Of a DNA stretch of 64,000 bases, positions 32,511-44,170 are shown one piece after another (position 1 is the first letter of the stretch; every line of letters begins with the position of its first letter). The notes under the pieces are model-generated. The model ran no database searches. It saw only the letters and a program-made list of their open reading frames with translations, and was not told the origin of the DNA. Position numbers and translations under genes: made by a program. Source of the stretch: Mesorhizobium norvegicum (GTDB taxonomy: Bacteria; Pseudomonadota; Alphaproteobacteria; Rhizobiales; Rhizobiaceae). The stretch is taken from contig NZ_SMYZ01000084.1 of the NCBI RefSeq assembly GCF_004919685.1, positions 39,509 through 103,508 on the forward strand, read 5' to 3'.

Positions 32511-33155
32511 GTGGTCATGATGCGGATCCTTTTTGTTGCGGCAGCATTGCTGGCTTCGCAATTCGCCAACGCCGCAGAGGAGTTGCCTTTTCCGGATTTG
32601 AACACGGAAGGCTATTGCACGGCTTCAGTGTCGAGAATGCTCGACAAGACGGAGCAGCAGGTCGAGAAAGACAAGTGCCTCGCGTTTGAAAAAACAAGGA
32701 GGGCCACAATTCGACCCTACTGGTATCTTGTTGAACGACGCGAAAGCGATCGATTGAAGAAGTATATAGCAGAGGTGCAGTATCAAACGTATGGTACGGT
32801 TAGCTCTTTCGTCGCATCCGCCTTAGGGAAGGCTTGCCTCGACGGTCGCGTATTTTGCAGCCCCGGTGAGCCAACTGTGGATGCTGCTTTTTCAGCCCTC
32901 AAAAGTGACTATTATTGTTTTTTGAAAAATCCAGATGTGAAATCGGAGAGCCTTCGCAATTGTTTTGAAGAGGAAGAAACAAGAAAGTTGCAATTGGCCA
33001 AGTACTGGGCAAAGTTGCCAAAAGGAAAAACAGATTGGTGCATTGGCAACGCTTTCGGTCGGAAATTCCCTCCCTTCCAAGTGTTGTCCAACTGCGTCGC
33101 CGACGACATCGGGACCCAATGCTTCGAGCAGACGCGTCAATGTCGGCCTGGTTAG
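32511..33155 (+). CDS. Secreted protein with conserved-looking Cys, function unknown
   Basis: About 214 residues. Signal peptide MMRILFVAAALLASQFANAA, then a mature part with many Cys (GYCTASV, KCLAFEK, KACLDGRVFCS, YYCFLKN, RNCFEEEE, DWCIGNA, NCVADDIGTQCFEQTRQC), suggesting several disulfides. AGGGAGG is 8 bases before a GTG at 32511; ATGs at 32517 and 32520 are alternatives. The base composition is clearly more AT-rich than the flanks, which hints at transfer. It converges on uvrB. No family recognised; lysozyme-inhibitor-like proteins have a similar look. Confidence 0.72.
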   Translation: MVMMRILFVAAALLASQFANAAEELPFPDLNTEGYCTASVSRMLDKTEQQVEKDKCLAFEKTRRATIRPYWYLVERRESDRLKKYIAEVQYQTYGTVSSFVASALGKACLDGRVFCSPGEPTVDAAFSALKSDYYCFLKNPDVKSESLRNCFEEEETRKLQLAKYWAKLPKGKTDWCIGNAFGRKFPPFQVLSNCVADDIGTQCFEQTRQCRPG

Positions 33156-33183
33156 GGTGACGTCGGAGGCTATGCCCCTCGGC

Positions 33184-36351
<3,168 letters not shown>

Positions 36352-36423
36352 GTCCCGAATATGGGATTTCCTGGCCAAAATGGAAAGAGTGGGATGAGGT
36401 GAGGCGCCTCGCCGGATGCGGCT

Positions 36424-36442
36424 CCTGACAGAAGGCTGTCAG
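36424..36442. terminator. Hairpin between DUF2778 and uvrB genes
   Basis: CCTGACAG (36424-36431) pairs with CTGTCAGG (36435-36442), between the DUF2778 stop (36477) and the uvrB start. It reads most naturally as the terminator of the DUF2778 gene, but lacks a long U-tract. Confidence 0.5.
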
Positions 36443-36476
36443 GAGGAGATGGTTGTTGCGTGCCTGCCCAGAAGGA

Positions 36477-38096
36477 TCAGGCGCCGCGTGCGTTGTCCGC
36501 CGCCACGCGGGTCGGCGATCCGTTCAGGCGCGGCACCACCACGAGGCGTTTGATTTTGCCCTTCTTGAAGGCGGCGAGGAAGCGCGCATAGTCCTTGAAG
36601 GCGACGCAACCGCTCGACTGGGCGTAGCGGCCCCGAAGCAGGTAGGTATGGGCCAGCAGGCCGTCGCGATTGTATTTGTTGCGGCCATCGACCGGTGTCA
36701 GGCGCAAGGCCTCCACACCATGAAAGCGCGACTCGCGCAGCGACAGATTGTAGGTGTTGGGCGGTGTCGGTCCGCGGTTCTTCTGGTCGGCATAGCGCGG
36801 CTGGTCCGCCATGGCGCCGATGCCCGAATGCGCCTCGAGCCTTGAGCCGTCAGGCATGTAGACGGTCCCGGCGCTGATGTCGTAAACGGCGACGCCATTG
36901 CTGGCTCCGCTTCTGGACCCTGGCGAATTGAACAGGTTCCTGAATGCCTTGCCAAGGCCACCCGAAGGCGTGTCCGGCTTGGCATAGGCCAGCACGTCGC
37001 CGCCATCGGCCGGCCGGCCCTGACGCCCCGGCTTTGCCGGCTGGGCCTGTTGAACCGTCTCACGCGCCGGCTTCGGCTGCTGGATGGGCTTGGACTGCTG
37101 CTGCACGATTTTGGGCTGCTGCGGCGCGTCGAACTGCGGGCGGCGGGTCGGCAACGGCACGTCGTCGGTCAGCGCGTCCGGCAGCGAGGCTGCATCGCCG
37201 GGTTGGTCCTGCCGGGTTTCGACAGGCGACACCGCGACATCAGCCGACGATTCCTCGATCGGCAGCGGCGAGGCGAACGCCTCGTCGTCGACCGGCAGCG
37301 ACTCCACGAGGGCAAGCGCCAGCTGCGAATTGTCCGGCGTCTCCGACTGGGCAAAGCCCCTCGGCGCTGGCGCTGTCTGGACGACGACGGATCCGGTATT
37401 CAGCCGAGCGAAGCGTTCCGCCGCCGGAGCCGGCATGTCATCCGACAGGCTGGCCATGACCTGGACGGACGGCACCAGCGACGCCTCGGTAATTTGCGGT
37501 GCGACACTGGAAATGACCGGAAGTGCGGGGGAAATGACCGGAAGTGCGGGTGTGTTGGCTGCCAGGGCAGGCTTGCCGGCACTCGCGAAGACAGCGGCGA
37601 GCTTCATCGGCGACAGCGACGCTTCCATGCGTTCGAAGCGTTCCTGCGATTTCGACTTTGCAACGGGGGGGACGGGCTTTGCCTGCGCCACAAGGCGCGC
37701 GGATTTCTCCGCCAGAGGGCTCAACTCAGCCAGTTTGAAGCAGCTGGCGCCGCATTGCACGGCATGGTCATGCAGCGCCTGAGCGCCGCCATGGGCATTG
37801 GCCAGCACGAAGGGCGCTTTCAAGAAATGCTGTTTCAGCGGATCGACAAGGGCGAGCGATCCCGACATCGACAGCGTCTGCGGCAGGCCACCCGAGGTCG
37901 CCGACAGCGAGGCGCCGACGGAGCTGAGGCCAGCCATGGTGCCGATCAGCCAAAGGCCGATGGCGGTGCTGGCGCAAGGCAATGCGACCCAGCGGAGGAT
38001 CCGGCCAGTGTTGAAGGAGGAGGAACGCGGCGCATCGACGAAGTCGCCGCCTTCACGCTGTTCCCAGATTATTTTTTGTTTATTCGACAACGCCAT
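36477..38096 (-). CDS. DUF2778 protein, L,D-transpeptidase-like
   Basis: A 539-residue protein. A single N-terminal membrane segment (VALPCASTAIGLWLIGTMAG) leaves most of the protein in the periplasm, with a Pro/Ala/Gln-rich linker up to about residue 400. The C-terminal DUF2778 domain has YDISAGTVYMPDGSRLEAHS, RFHGVEALRLTPVDGRNKYN, and the L,D-transpeptidase-like catalytic His/Cys in HTYLLRGRYAQSSGCVAFKD. DUF2778 also occurs in the T6SS effector Tlde1, which cuts and exchanges peptidoglycan. A housekeeping wall-remodelling role is likely here, as no T6SS genes are near. A 21-bp tandem repeat encodes the PALPVIS duplication. Confidence 0.85.
   Translation of the reverse strand: MALSNKQKIIWEQREGGDFVDAPRSSSFNTGRILRWVALPCASTAIGLWLIGTMAGLSSVGASLSATSGGLPQTLSMSGSLALVDPLKQHFLKAPFVLANAHGGAQALHDHAVQCGASCFKLAELSPLAEKSARLVAQAKPVPPVAKSKSQERFERMEASLSPMKLAAVFASAGKPALAANTPALPVISPALPVISSVAPQITEASLVPSVQVMASLSDDMPAPAAERFARLNTGSVVVQTAPAPRGFAQSETPDNSQLALALVESLPVDDEAFASPLPIEESSADVAVSPVETRQDQPGDAASLPDALTDDVPLPTRRPQFDAPQQPKIVQQQSKPIQQPKPARETVQQAQPAKPGRQGRPADGGDVLAYAKPDTPSGGLGKAFRNLFNSPGSRSGASNGVAVYDISAGTVYMPDGSRLEAHSGIGAMADQPRYADQKNRGPTPPNTYNLSLRESRFHGVEALRLTPVDGRNKYNRDGLLAHTYLLRGRYAQSSGCVAFKDYARFLAAFKKGKIKRLVVVPRLNGSPTRVAADNARGA
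37509..37550. repeat. Two-copy 21-bp tandem repeat in the DUF2778 gene
   Basis: GGAAATGACCGGAAGTGCGG plus one G occurs twice in a row (37509-37529, 37530-37550). It keeps the frame and gives the doubled PALPVIS in the periplasmic linker. Such perfect short tandem repeats can change copy number by slippage. Confidence 0.8.
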
Positions 38097-38613
38097 GCAA
38101 CCAATCTTGCTCCAATCGGTTTTCCCCGTACGTGGCCTTGTGAGCCGCGACGACCATTCTGTGAGTGATCCCAGGTGGTCCCCGACGCGTTTGCCGCGTC
38201 TGTCGTTGGTTGCCGATTGCTTCAAAATATGGACAAAGTTGGTTAATCAATCCCTCTCAAAACCAACGACGAGATGTGGATTTGGGCCAAATCAGGCTTC
38301 GTCCACGGCCAGGAAAGTGGTGTTGTCGCCCTTCCGACCCAGTTTTGCTGCCTGTTTTTGACGGCCGAGTCAAGCAAAACAGCCCTTGCTAATTTTTTTC
38401 GCAGTGCCCTGCAATGGTACCTGCAGCCCAGCGACTGCCGGCAGGAATTGCCTAAAAGGGCGCCTGGCACCCGCAAAAACTGTTGCTCGCCTGCCACAAT
38501 TTCCCCGCCCGGACGGCCGCCTCTTGACGGCCATTGACTCGTTTTGGGAGGCGGTGCAATCCGGTCAAGTGCTGGGTTTTGGGGTGGCAAAGGCCACCTT
38601 TGGAGGCTTTTCC
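38097..38613. promoter_or_regulatory. Divergent spacer without a convincing gene
   Basis: A 517-base stretch between the divergent DUF2778 and PCMT genes. A frame opens at 38386 into the PCMT gene, but has no conserved sequence. The AT-rich parts (38225-38300, 38380-38400) are likely promoters. I see no strong repeat or terminator. Confidence 0.3.
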
Positions 38614-39483
38614 ATGAAGCGTCGGGACTTCTTGGCGCTGTCGGCGGGTGCGGCGGCGTTTTCCATTCTTCCGGGCGCCGTCAGGGCTGCCCTGCCAGTG
38701 CCCTACGACCGGAACGCCGAGGTGCCGGTGAACGACAAGAAGGCGTTCATCGAGTGGATGGTGGCCAATCGCGGCGAGGATCCGAAGTTTTTGGCTGAGC
38801 GGTTCGATCGCTTCCAGATCATGGTCTACAACAAGGACGTGCTGGACGACCGCAACAAGCGCGCCTTCCTTTCCACACCGCGTGAAGAGTTCGTGCTGCC
38901 GCAGAATCTGGGGCGCGCCTATGATCACGCCTTCCTCGATATCGGCTATGGCGTGACCATTTCCGGTCCGCATCTGGTCGGGCGTATGACGACGGTCATC
39001 GACGTGCAGTTCGGCGAAGCCGTGCTCGAGATCGGCACCGGCTCGGGCTACCAGTCGGCCTATCTGGCCAATCTCACCGACAAGGTGCACACGATCGAGA
39101 TCATCAACCCGCTGGCGCAGCGCACCCGCCGCACCTATGACGCGCTGATCGATCGCGGCTACAGCGTGTTCGGCTCGGTCACCAGCCGCAATGCCGACGG
39201 CTATTATGGCTGGGAAAGCGTCGGCCCGTTCGACAAGATCATCGTCACCTGCGGCATTGACCACATTCCGCCGTCGCTCCTGCAGCAGCTCAAGCCCAAT
39301 GGCGTGATGGTCATTCCGGTCGGCCCGCCGGGCGCGCAGCATGTGCTCAAGGTGATCAAGCAGCAGCTTGCCGACGGTACGTTCAACATCGTCCGCTCGG
39401 ACATCTACAATGGCAAGGTGGTGCCTTTCGTGCCCTTTACCAAGATGGAAGGCGACCAGATCGTCGGTACGCATAACAGCTGA
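38614..39483 (+). CDS. Protein-L-isoaspartate methyltransferase-like protein with Tat signal
   Basis: A 289-residue protein. The N-terminus MKRRDFLALSAGAAAFSILP then GAVRAALP is a twin-arginine signal with an AxA cleavage site. The rest is a PCMT-type methyltransferase: RAYDHAFLDIGYGVTISGPH, VLEIGTGSGYQSAYLANLTD (SAM motif), RTRRTYDALIDRGYSVFGSV, VTCGIDHIPPSLLQQLKPNG. GGAGG at 38602-38606 sets the start. A PCMT repairs isoaspartyl residues, but SAM is not expected outside the cytoplasm, so export would be odd. It precedes a membrane spermidine-synthase-like gene. Confidence 0.85.
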   Translation: MKRRDFLALSAGAAAFSILPGAVRAALPVPYDRNAEVPVNDKKAFIEWMVANRGEDPKFLAERFDRFQIMVYNKDVLDDRNKRAFLSTPREEFVLPQNLGRAYDHAFLDIGYGVTISGPHLVGRMTTVIDVQFGEAVLEIGTGSGYQSAYLANLTDKVHTIEIINPLAQRTRRTYDALIDRGYSVFGSVTSRNADGYYGWESVGPFDKIIVTCGIDHIPPSLLQQLKPNGVMVIPVGPPGAQHVLKVIKQQLADGTFNIVRSDIYNGKVVPFVPFTKMEGDQIVGTHNS

Positions 39484-39587
39484 TTTGGCTATGCCGTGAC
39501 GGCCTTTGTTTGTTGCAGGTTCTTATCGCAAAACCGCGGGATACTTTTGCGGAACCTGCTGAGCTGAACCACCCATCAAGGGGCCTC

Positions 39588-42275
39588 ATGGCAGTCGTCG
39601 CATCGACCTCTCGACCAAGCATCGCCTCGCTGGAGGCGCCACGGCTCGCGCACTACCTTGCGGTCGGGTTGATCGCCGGCGCCATCATCGCGCTGCAGAT
39701 ATCGGTCATGCGGGTGTTCGCCGTCGGCAGCTGGTCGCATTTCGGCTCGCTGGTGGTCAGCCTCGCCATGCTCGGCTTCTCGCTGTCCAGCGTCGTCATC
39801 TTCGCCGGCAAGGACTGGTTCGACAAGCACTGGCAAGGGGCCGCCACATCAGCCCTGCTGCTGATCGGCCCGCTTGCCGTCGGCTCCAACCTCATCGCCC
39901 AGACGGTGCCGTTCAACGCCATCTTCCTGGTGTCGGACCCCGAGCAGAAATGGCGGCTGCTGGCCAATTTCCTGCTCTACCTCCTGCCGTTCCTGGCCGG
40001 TGCGTTCTTCCTCGGCATCGTCTTCCTGAAAAGCCGCACGGCGTTCGGCCGCGTCTATTTCGCCGACCTCACCGGCTCGGGGCTCGCAGGCCTCGTCGTT
40101 CTGGTGTCGATGTATCTGTTCGCGCCGGAAACCATCATCGTCGTGCCGCTGCTGTTGTGGGCCGCCGGTTCGCTGCTGTGGTTCTCCGCCTTCAGCGCCT
40201 GGAAGAGCGTTGTCGCCGGCGCGGCCGTGGCAGCCTTGTCGATCGCTGGCTATCTCATACTGCCCGGCCTGCTCGGCATACCCGACATCGCCGTTTCGCA
40301 GTACAAGGGCGTCGCCTATGCCCGCAACTTCCCGGATGGCAAGCGCATCTACCGCAGCGTCTCGCCGTTCGGCGATTTGCAGGTCTATGCCAGCTCGTAC
40401 ATGCATTTCGCGCCGGGTCTGAGCGACAATGCCGCCTTCGGCATGCCCGAGGTTCCGGCCAACACCTATGTCGGCATGTATCGCGACGGCGACGGGCCGG
40501 AAGGCATCATGCGCAATCTGGCGCCGGCCGAGCAGGTCTATTTCCGCTATCTGCCGATGCACTACCCGTATGTCATCAAGGCTAGACCCAAGACCTTCGT
40601 CGTGCAGTTCGGCGGCGGCATCTCCACGCAGGCCGCGCTCGATGCGGGCTCGACCTCGGTGACTGTCGCCGAAAGCAACCCGATGACCTTGCGGGCCTTC
40701 CGCGACCCCATCCTGAAGGACGTCACCGGCGACATCCTGGCCGAGCCGCGCCTCAAGGTGATCGACTATGACGGGCGTCTTTTCCTGGCCAACACGACAG
40801 AGCGCTACGACGTCATCGACCTCAGCCTTGCCGACAGCGTCGGCCTGTCCAATCCGGGCGGCTTCGCCATCTCGGAGAAGTATGCCTACACGCACGAGGC
40901 GATGCTGAGCTACATGCATGCGCTGGCCGATGGCGGCGTGCTGTCGGTGACCTTGTGGAACAAGGAAGAGCCGCCGAAATCGGTGCTGAAGCTTTACTCG
41001 ACCATCGCCGAGGCGGCCCGAACGTTCGACAGCCAGGGTGCTGCCAACGACATCTTTGCCGTGTCGAGCTATCTGTCGACGACGACGGTGCTGTTCAAGC
41101 GCGGCGGTTTCACCGAGGCGGAAATCAAGACGCTGCGCGACTACACCAGGTCGATGTCGTGGGAGGAGGTCTACTATCCCGGCATGGCCTATGACGGCTC
41201 GACGGCGCAAAAGATCCTCGACGACTATCGCGCCTCGATCTTCGGCAGCGGCGAAGACGCGACGCTGACCCAGCCCGCCGCCGACGCGACGGCGCCGGCA
41301 AACCCCGACTGCGATCCCACTGCGCCCGCCGATCCGACGCTCGATACCTGCGCAGGTGCCGGCGGCGATGCCGGTCCGCAGGTGCTGCCGGCGACGGCGC
41401 TGGAGCGCATGGCCTGGCACGCGCTGCTGACCGGCGGCTGGGAGCGGCTCGCCAGCGACTATGTCTTCGACGCACATGCGCTGAGCAACGACCAGCCGTA
41501 TTTCGCCGCCTATGTGAAGGTCGCAGACCTGCCACGGACGCTGGACAGGCTCGACCTGTTCCAGGACGACTGGGGCTATCTGCTGATCTGGGCGACGCTC
41601 GGCATCGCCTGCATCACGGCGGCGTCGCTGGTCCTGCTGCCGGTCCTTTTCGGTTGGCGCATCGTGTTTTCGCGTTCGCGCGGCAAGCTCGGCACCATCC
41701 TTTATTTCGCTTGCCTCGGCCTTGGCTACATCATGGTCGAGGTCGGGCTGATCAGCCGCTTCACCGTGGCGCTGGCCAATCCGACCGTATCAGCTTCGGT
41801 GCTGATCTCGTCGATGTTGGTGTTTTCCGGCCTCGGCAGCCTGTTTGCCGAGCGCATCTTCGACCGCGCCAGGACGCTGCTGCCGGTGGTGCTCCTGGCA
41901 ATCTGCGTGCTGCTGCTGGCGTACGGCTTCACTCTGTCGCTGGTGCTCGACTGGATCGGCGCCTATCCCTATGCTGTCCGTCTGCTGCTCTGCTTCCTCC
42001 TGGTGTCGCCGCCGGCCTTCCTGATGGGCATGCCGATGGCCACCGCCATGACCTGGCTGGCGCGGCTGGGCAAGGAACATCTGTTCGTCTGGGCCTGGGG
42101 CATCAATGGCTGCTTCTCGGTCATCGGGTCTGCCGCAGTGCCGATCGTCGCCACCAGCTTCGGCCTCAGCGCCGTGCTGCAATGGGCGGCGATCGCCTAT
42201 CTCGTCGCGATCCCGGCCTTCTTTGCGGTGCTGCTGCCGTCGAAGGCGCCGGCCGTTCGGCTGGTGACGGCCTGA
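39588..42275 (+). CDS. Polytopic membrane protein with spermidine-synthase-like domain
   Basis: An 895-residue protein. About eight N-terminal membrane segments (LAHYLAVGLIAGAIIALQIS, LLANFLLYLLPFLAGAFFLG) lead to a soluble domain with a spermidine-synthase-like core: TFVVQFGGGISTQAALDAGS, TVAESNP, RLFLANTTERYDVIDLSLAD; about seven more TM segments follow after residue 670. The Cys/Asp/Pro-rich insert (ATAPANPDCDPTAPADPTLD) precedes the last TM block. The putrescine-site residues are not evident, so methyl or aminopropyl transfer cannot be assumed. It ends in TGATG with the next gene. Confidence 0.82.
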   Translation: MAVVASTSRPSIASLEAPRLAHYLAVGLIAGAIIALQISVMRVFAVGSWSHFGSLVVSLAMLGFSLSSVVIFAGKDWFDKHWQGAATSALLLIGPLAVGSNLIAQTVPFNAIFLVSDPEQKWRLLANFLLYLLPFLAGAFFLGIVFLKSRTAFGRVYFADLTGSGLAGLVVLVSMYLFAPETIIVVPLLLWAAGSLLWFSAFSAWKSVVAGAAVAALSIAGYLILPGLLGIPDIAVSQYKGVAYARNFPDGKRIYRSVSPFGDLQVYASSYMHFAPGLSDNAAFGMPEVPANTYVGMYRDGDGPEGIMRNLAPAEQVYFRYLPMHYPYVIKARPKTFVVQFGGGISTQAALDAGSTSVTVAESNPMTLRAFRDPILKDVTGDILAEPRLKVIDYDGRLFLANTTERYDVIDLSLADSVGLSNPGGFAISEKYAYTHEAMLSYMHALADGGVLSVTLWNKEEPPKSVLKLYSTIAEAARTFDSQGAANDIFAVSSYLSTTTVLFKRGGFTEAEIKTLRDYTRSMSWEEVYYPGMAYDGSTAQKILDDYRASIFGSGEDATLTQPAADATAPANPDCDPTAPADPTLDTCAGAGGDAGPQVLPATALERMAWHALLTGGWERLASDYVFDAHALSNDQPYFAAYVKVADLPRTLDRLDLFQDDWGYLLIWATLGIACITAASLVLLPVLFGWRIVFSRSRGKLGTILYFACLGLGYIMVEVGLISRFTVALANPTVSASVLISSMLVFSGLGSLFAERIFDRARTLLPVVLLAICVLLLAYGFTLSLVLDWIGAYPYAVRLLLCFLLVSPPAFLMGMPMATAMTWLARLGKEHLFVWAWGINGCFSVIGSAAVPIVATSFGLSAVLQWAAIAYLVAIPAFFAVLLPSKAPAVRLVTA

Positions 42276-43207
42276 TGCCCGACCGGCGCGCCATCGTCAC
42301 TGGCTTGCTGGCCACGGCGGCGTTTCCGATGGCGAGCCAGGGGGCGCGCTTGCGCAAGGCAATATCGACGATCGTGCCTTTCAAGACATCACCCTTTCCG
42401 TACCGGGGAAAGCTGCCAGACGGTTCCGGGCCGTTTCTCGACGTGACGGCCAACGGTCGGCGCGGCCACACCTCGCCGCGCGGCGGCATCTACTGGGAGG
42501 ACGAGACCTATTCCGACCGCAGCACCTTGCTGGCGGTGCCTCGAGGCTTCGATCCCGCCAGGCCGGCGGTCATCGTGGTGTTCTTCCACGGCAATGGCGC
42601 GACCTTGCAGCGCGATGTGGTCGACCGTCAGCGGGTTGTCGCCCAGGTCGAGGCGTCCGGTCTCAACGCCGTGCTGGTGGCGCCGCAATTCGCCAGCAAT
42701 GCGCAGGATTCCAGCGCCGGCAATTTCTGGACGCCGGGCTATTTTGCCAGGTTCATGACTGAAGCGGCACAAGGCCTGGCCAAACTGACGGGCGCCAAAG
42801 CGGCGAAATTCGACGCCATGCCGGTGGTGCTGGTCGCCTACAGCGGCGGCTACAACCCGGCCGCCTCCGTGCTCAGGAATGGCGACGTCAGCGGCCGCCT
42901 GCTTGGCGTCATCCTGCTCGACGCCGTGTTCGACGAGGCCGACATTTTCGCCGACTGGATCGCGCGCCACAGGAAGAGTTTTTTCGTCAGCGCCTACGGC
43001 CAGCCATCGGCCTCCGGCAATGCCGAGATTCGGCAGTTGCTGACAAGCCAGGGCATCGACGCCAGTTCGGATCCGCCGCGCCGCCTCGAAGCCGGCACCG
43101 TCGCCCTCCTCACCTCGGATGCCGCCCACGACAGCTTCGTCACCCGCGCCTTCCTCGGCAATCCATTGCAATGGCTACTCGGCCGCTTGCACGGATTCGC
43201 GCGCTAA
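42275..43207 (+). CDS. Secreted alpha/beta hydrolase-like protein
   Basis: A 310-residue protein with an RR-containing signal-like N-terminus (MPDRRAIVTGLLATAAFPMA). The hydrolase part has VVFFHGNGATLQRDVVDRQR (oxyanion), LVAYSGGYNPAASVLRNGDV (nucleophile Ser in AYSGGY), LDAVFDEADIFADWI and the late His in SDAAHDSFVTRAFLG. The ATG overlaps the preceding stop (TGATG), so it is translationally coupled to the membrane protein. The two probably work at the same membrane face. Substrate unknown. Confidence 0.8.
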   Translation: MPDRRAIVTGLLATAAFPMASQGARLRKAISTIVPFKTSPFPYRGKLPDGSGPFLDVTANGRRGHTSPRGGIYWEDETYSDRSTLLAVPRGFDPARPAVIVVFFHGNGATLQRDVVDRQRVVAQVEASGLNAVLVAPQFASNAQDSSAGNFWTPGYFARFMTEAAQGLAKLTGAKAAKFDAMPVVLVAYSGGYNPAASVLRNGDVSGRLLGVILLDAVFDEADIFADWIARHRKSFFVSAYGQPSASGNAEIRQLLTSQGIDASSDPPRRLEAGTVALLTSDAAHDSFVTRAFLGNPLQWLLGRLHGFAR

Positions 43208-43219
43208 TCCTGGGAGGAC

Positions 43220-44149
43220 TCACGCGGGCAGCGCGCCATCAATGCCGCTGTCGGCGATAGCAGCCAGTTCGGTGGCGACGGCGGCGGCGCGGCGTGCCTT
43301 CGCACCGTGTTCGGGCCAGACGAGGCGGCGCCTGATCGTCAATGCCGGCACGTCGCGAGCGATTTCGACGAGATGGCCGGGGTCGAGATGGCGCCGCAGC
43401 ACCAGTTCGCTGGCCAGCAGGGCGCCCATGCCGGCAATCGCCGCCTGGGCGGCGACGATCGTCAGCCCGAAACGTGGACCCTGGTCGATGCCTTTTGGTT
43501 GCCGGCCGGCGGCAGCGAACCAGTCGCGCCATGAGGGATAGACGTCGTCGCCCATTGTCGGATCGATGTGCAGCAGCGGCATCCTGTCCAGCACTTCGGC
43601 TGCATCCGGCCTGACCTGGCCGCGAACCAGCGCTGGCGCGCAGGCCGGGATCACCCGTTCGGTGAACAGGTCGAGCGATGTGAGATCCAGTGCTGTGCCC
43701 TTGCGATAGCTGATGGCGAGGTCGACGCCTTCTTCCAGCATGGCGTCGAGCGTGACGGAGGCGACGATGCGGACTTCGAGCTTGCCCAGCGCCGCCCGCA
43801 CTCTGTTGAGCCGGGGCGCCAGCCAGAGCGAAGCGAAGGATGGATCGGCTGAGATGGTGAAGGTTTCGGCCCGACGTTTAAAGCGCAGCCGCCGCATGCC
43901 GGAGGCCAGTGCATCGAAACCGCGATCGATATCGGGCAGGGCGGCCTCGGCGGCGCGGGTCAGCGCAATGCCGTTGCCTTCGCGCCGCACCAGCTTTACG
44001 CCGAGCCGCTCCTCCAACTGCCGGATCTGGTGGCCGATGGCGCCTGGCGTGACGCCCAATTCCTCGGCGGCGCGCGTCAGGCTGCCGGCTCTGGCAGCGG
44101 CCACCAGCGCCCGCAAACCGGATAATGGCAAATCCCTCAGCGTCGTCAT
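43220..44149 (-). CDS. LysR-family regulator (GcvA-like)
   Basis: A 309-residue LysR protein: HTH LSGLRALVAAARAGSLTRAA, EELGVTPGAIGHQIRQLEER, and an effector domain of the GcvA type (FTISADPSFASLWLAPRLNR, VASVTLDAMLEEGVDLAISY). It is divergent from the gamma-butyrobetaine dioxygenase-like gene with only about 21 bases between start codons as read here, so its operators must overlap one coding end or the dioxygenase start lies further in. Confidence 0.9.
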   Translation of the reverse strand: MTTLRDLPLSGLRALVAAARAGSLTRAAEELGVTPGAIGHQIRQLEERLGVKLVRREGNGIALTRAAEAALPDIDRGFDALASGMRRLRFKRRAETFTISADPSFASLWLAPRLNRVRAALGKLEVRIVASVTLDAMLEEGVDLAISYRKGTALDLTSLDLFTERVIPACAPALVRGQVRPDAAEVLDRMPLLHIDPTMGDDVYPSWRDWFAAAGRQPKGIDQGPRFGLTIVAAQAAIAGMGALLASELVLRRHLDPGHLVEIARDVPALTIRRRLVWPEHGAKARRAAAVATELAAIADSGIDGALPA

Positions 44150-44170
44150 GTTTTGAATTTACCTCAAATC

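Noticed and set aside
36352..36476. SOS box upstream of uvrB
   Set aside because: No GTTC-N7-GTTC alphaproteobacterial LexA site on either strand in the spacer.
39849..41477. A 542-codon minus-strand frame opposite the membrane spermidine-synthase-like gene
   Set aside because: Shadow frame rich in Arg, Gly and His, no SD, no conserved motif.
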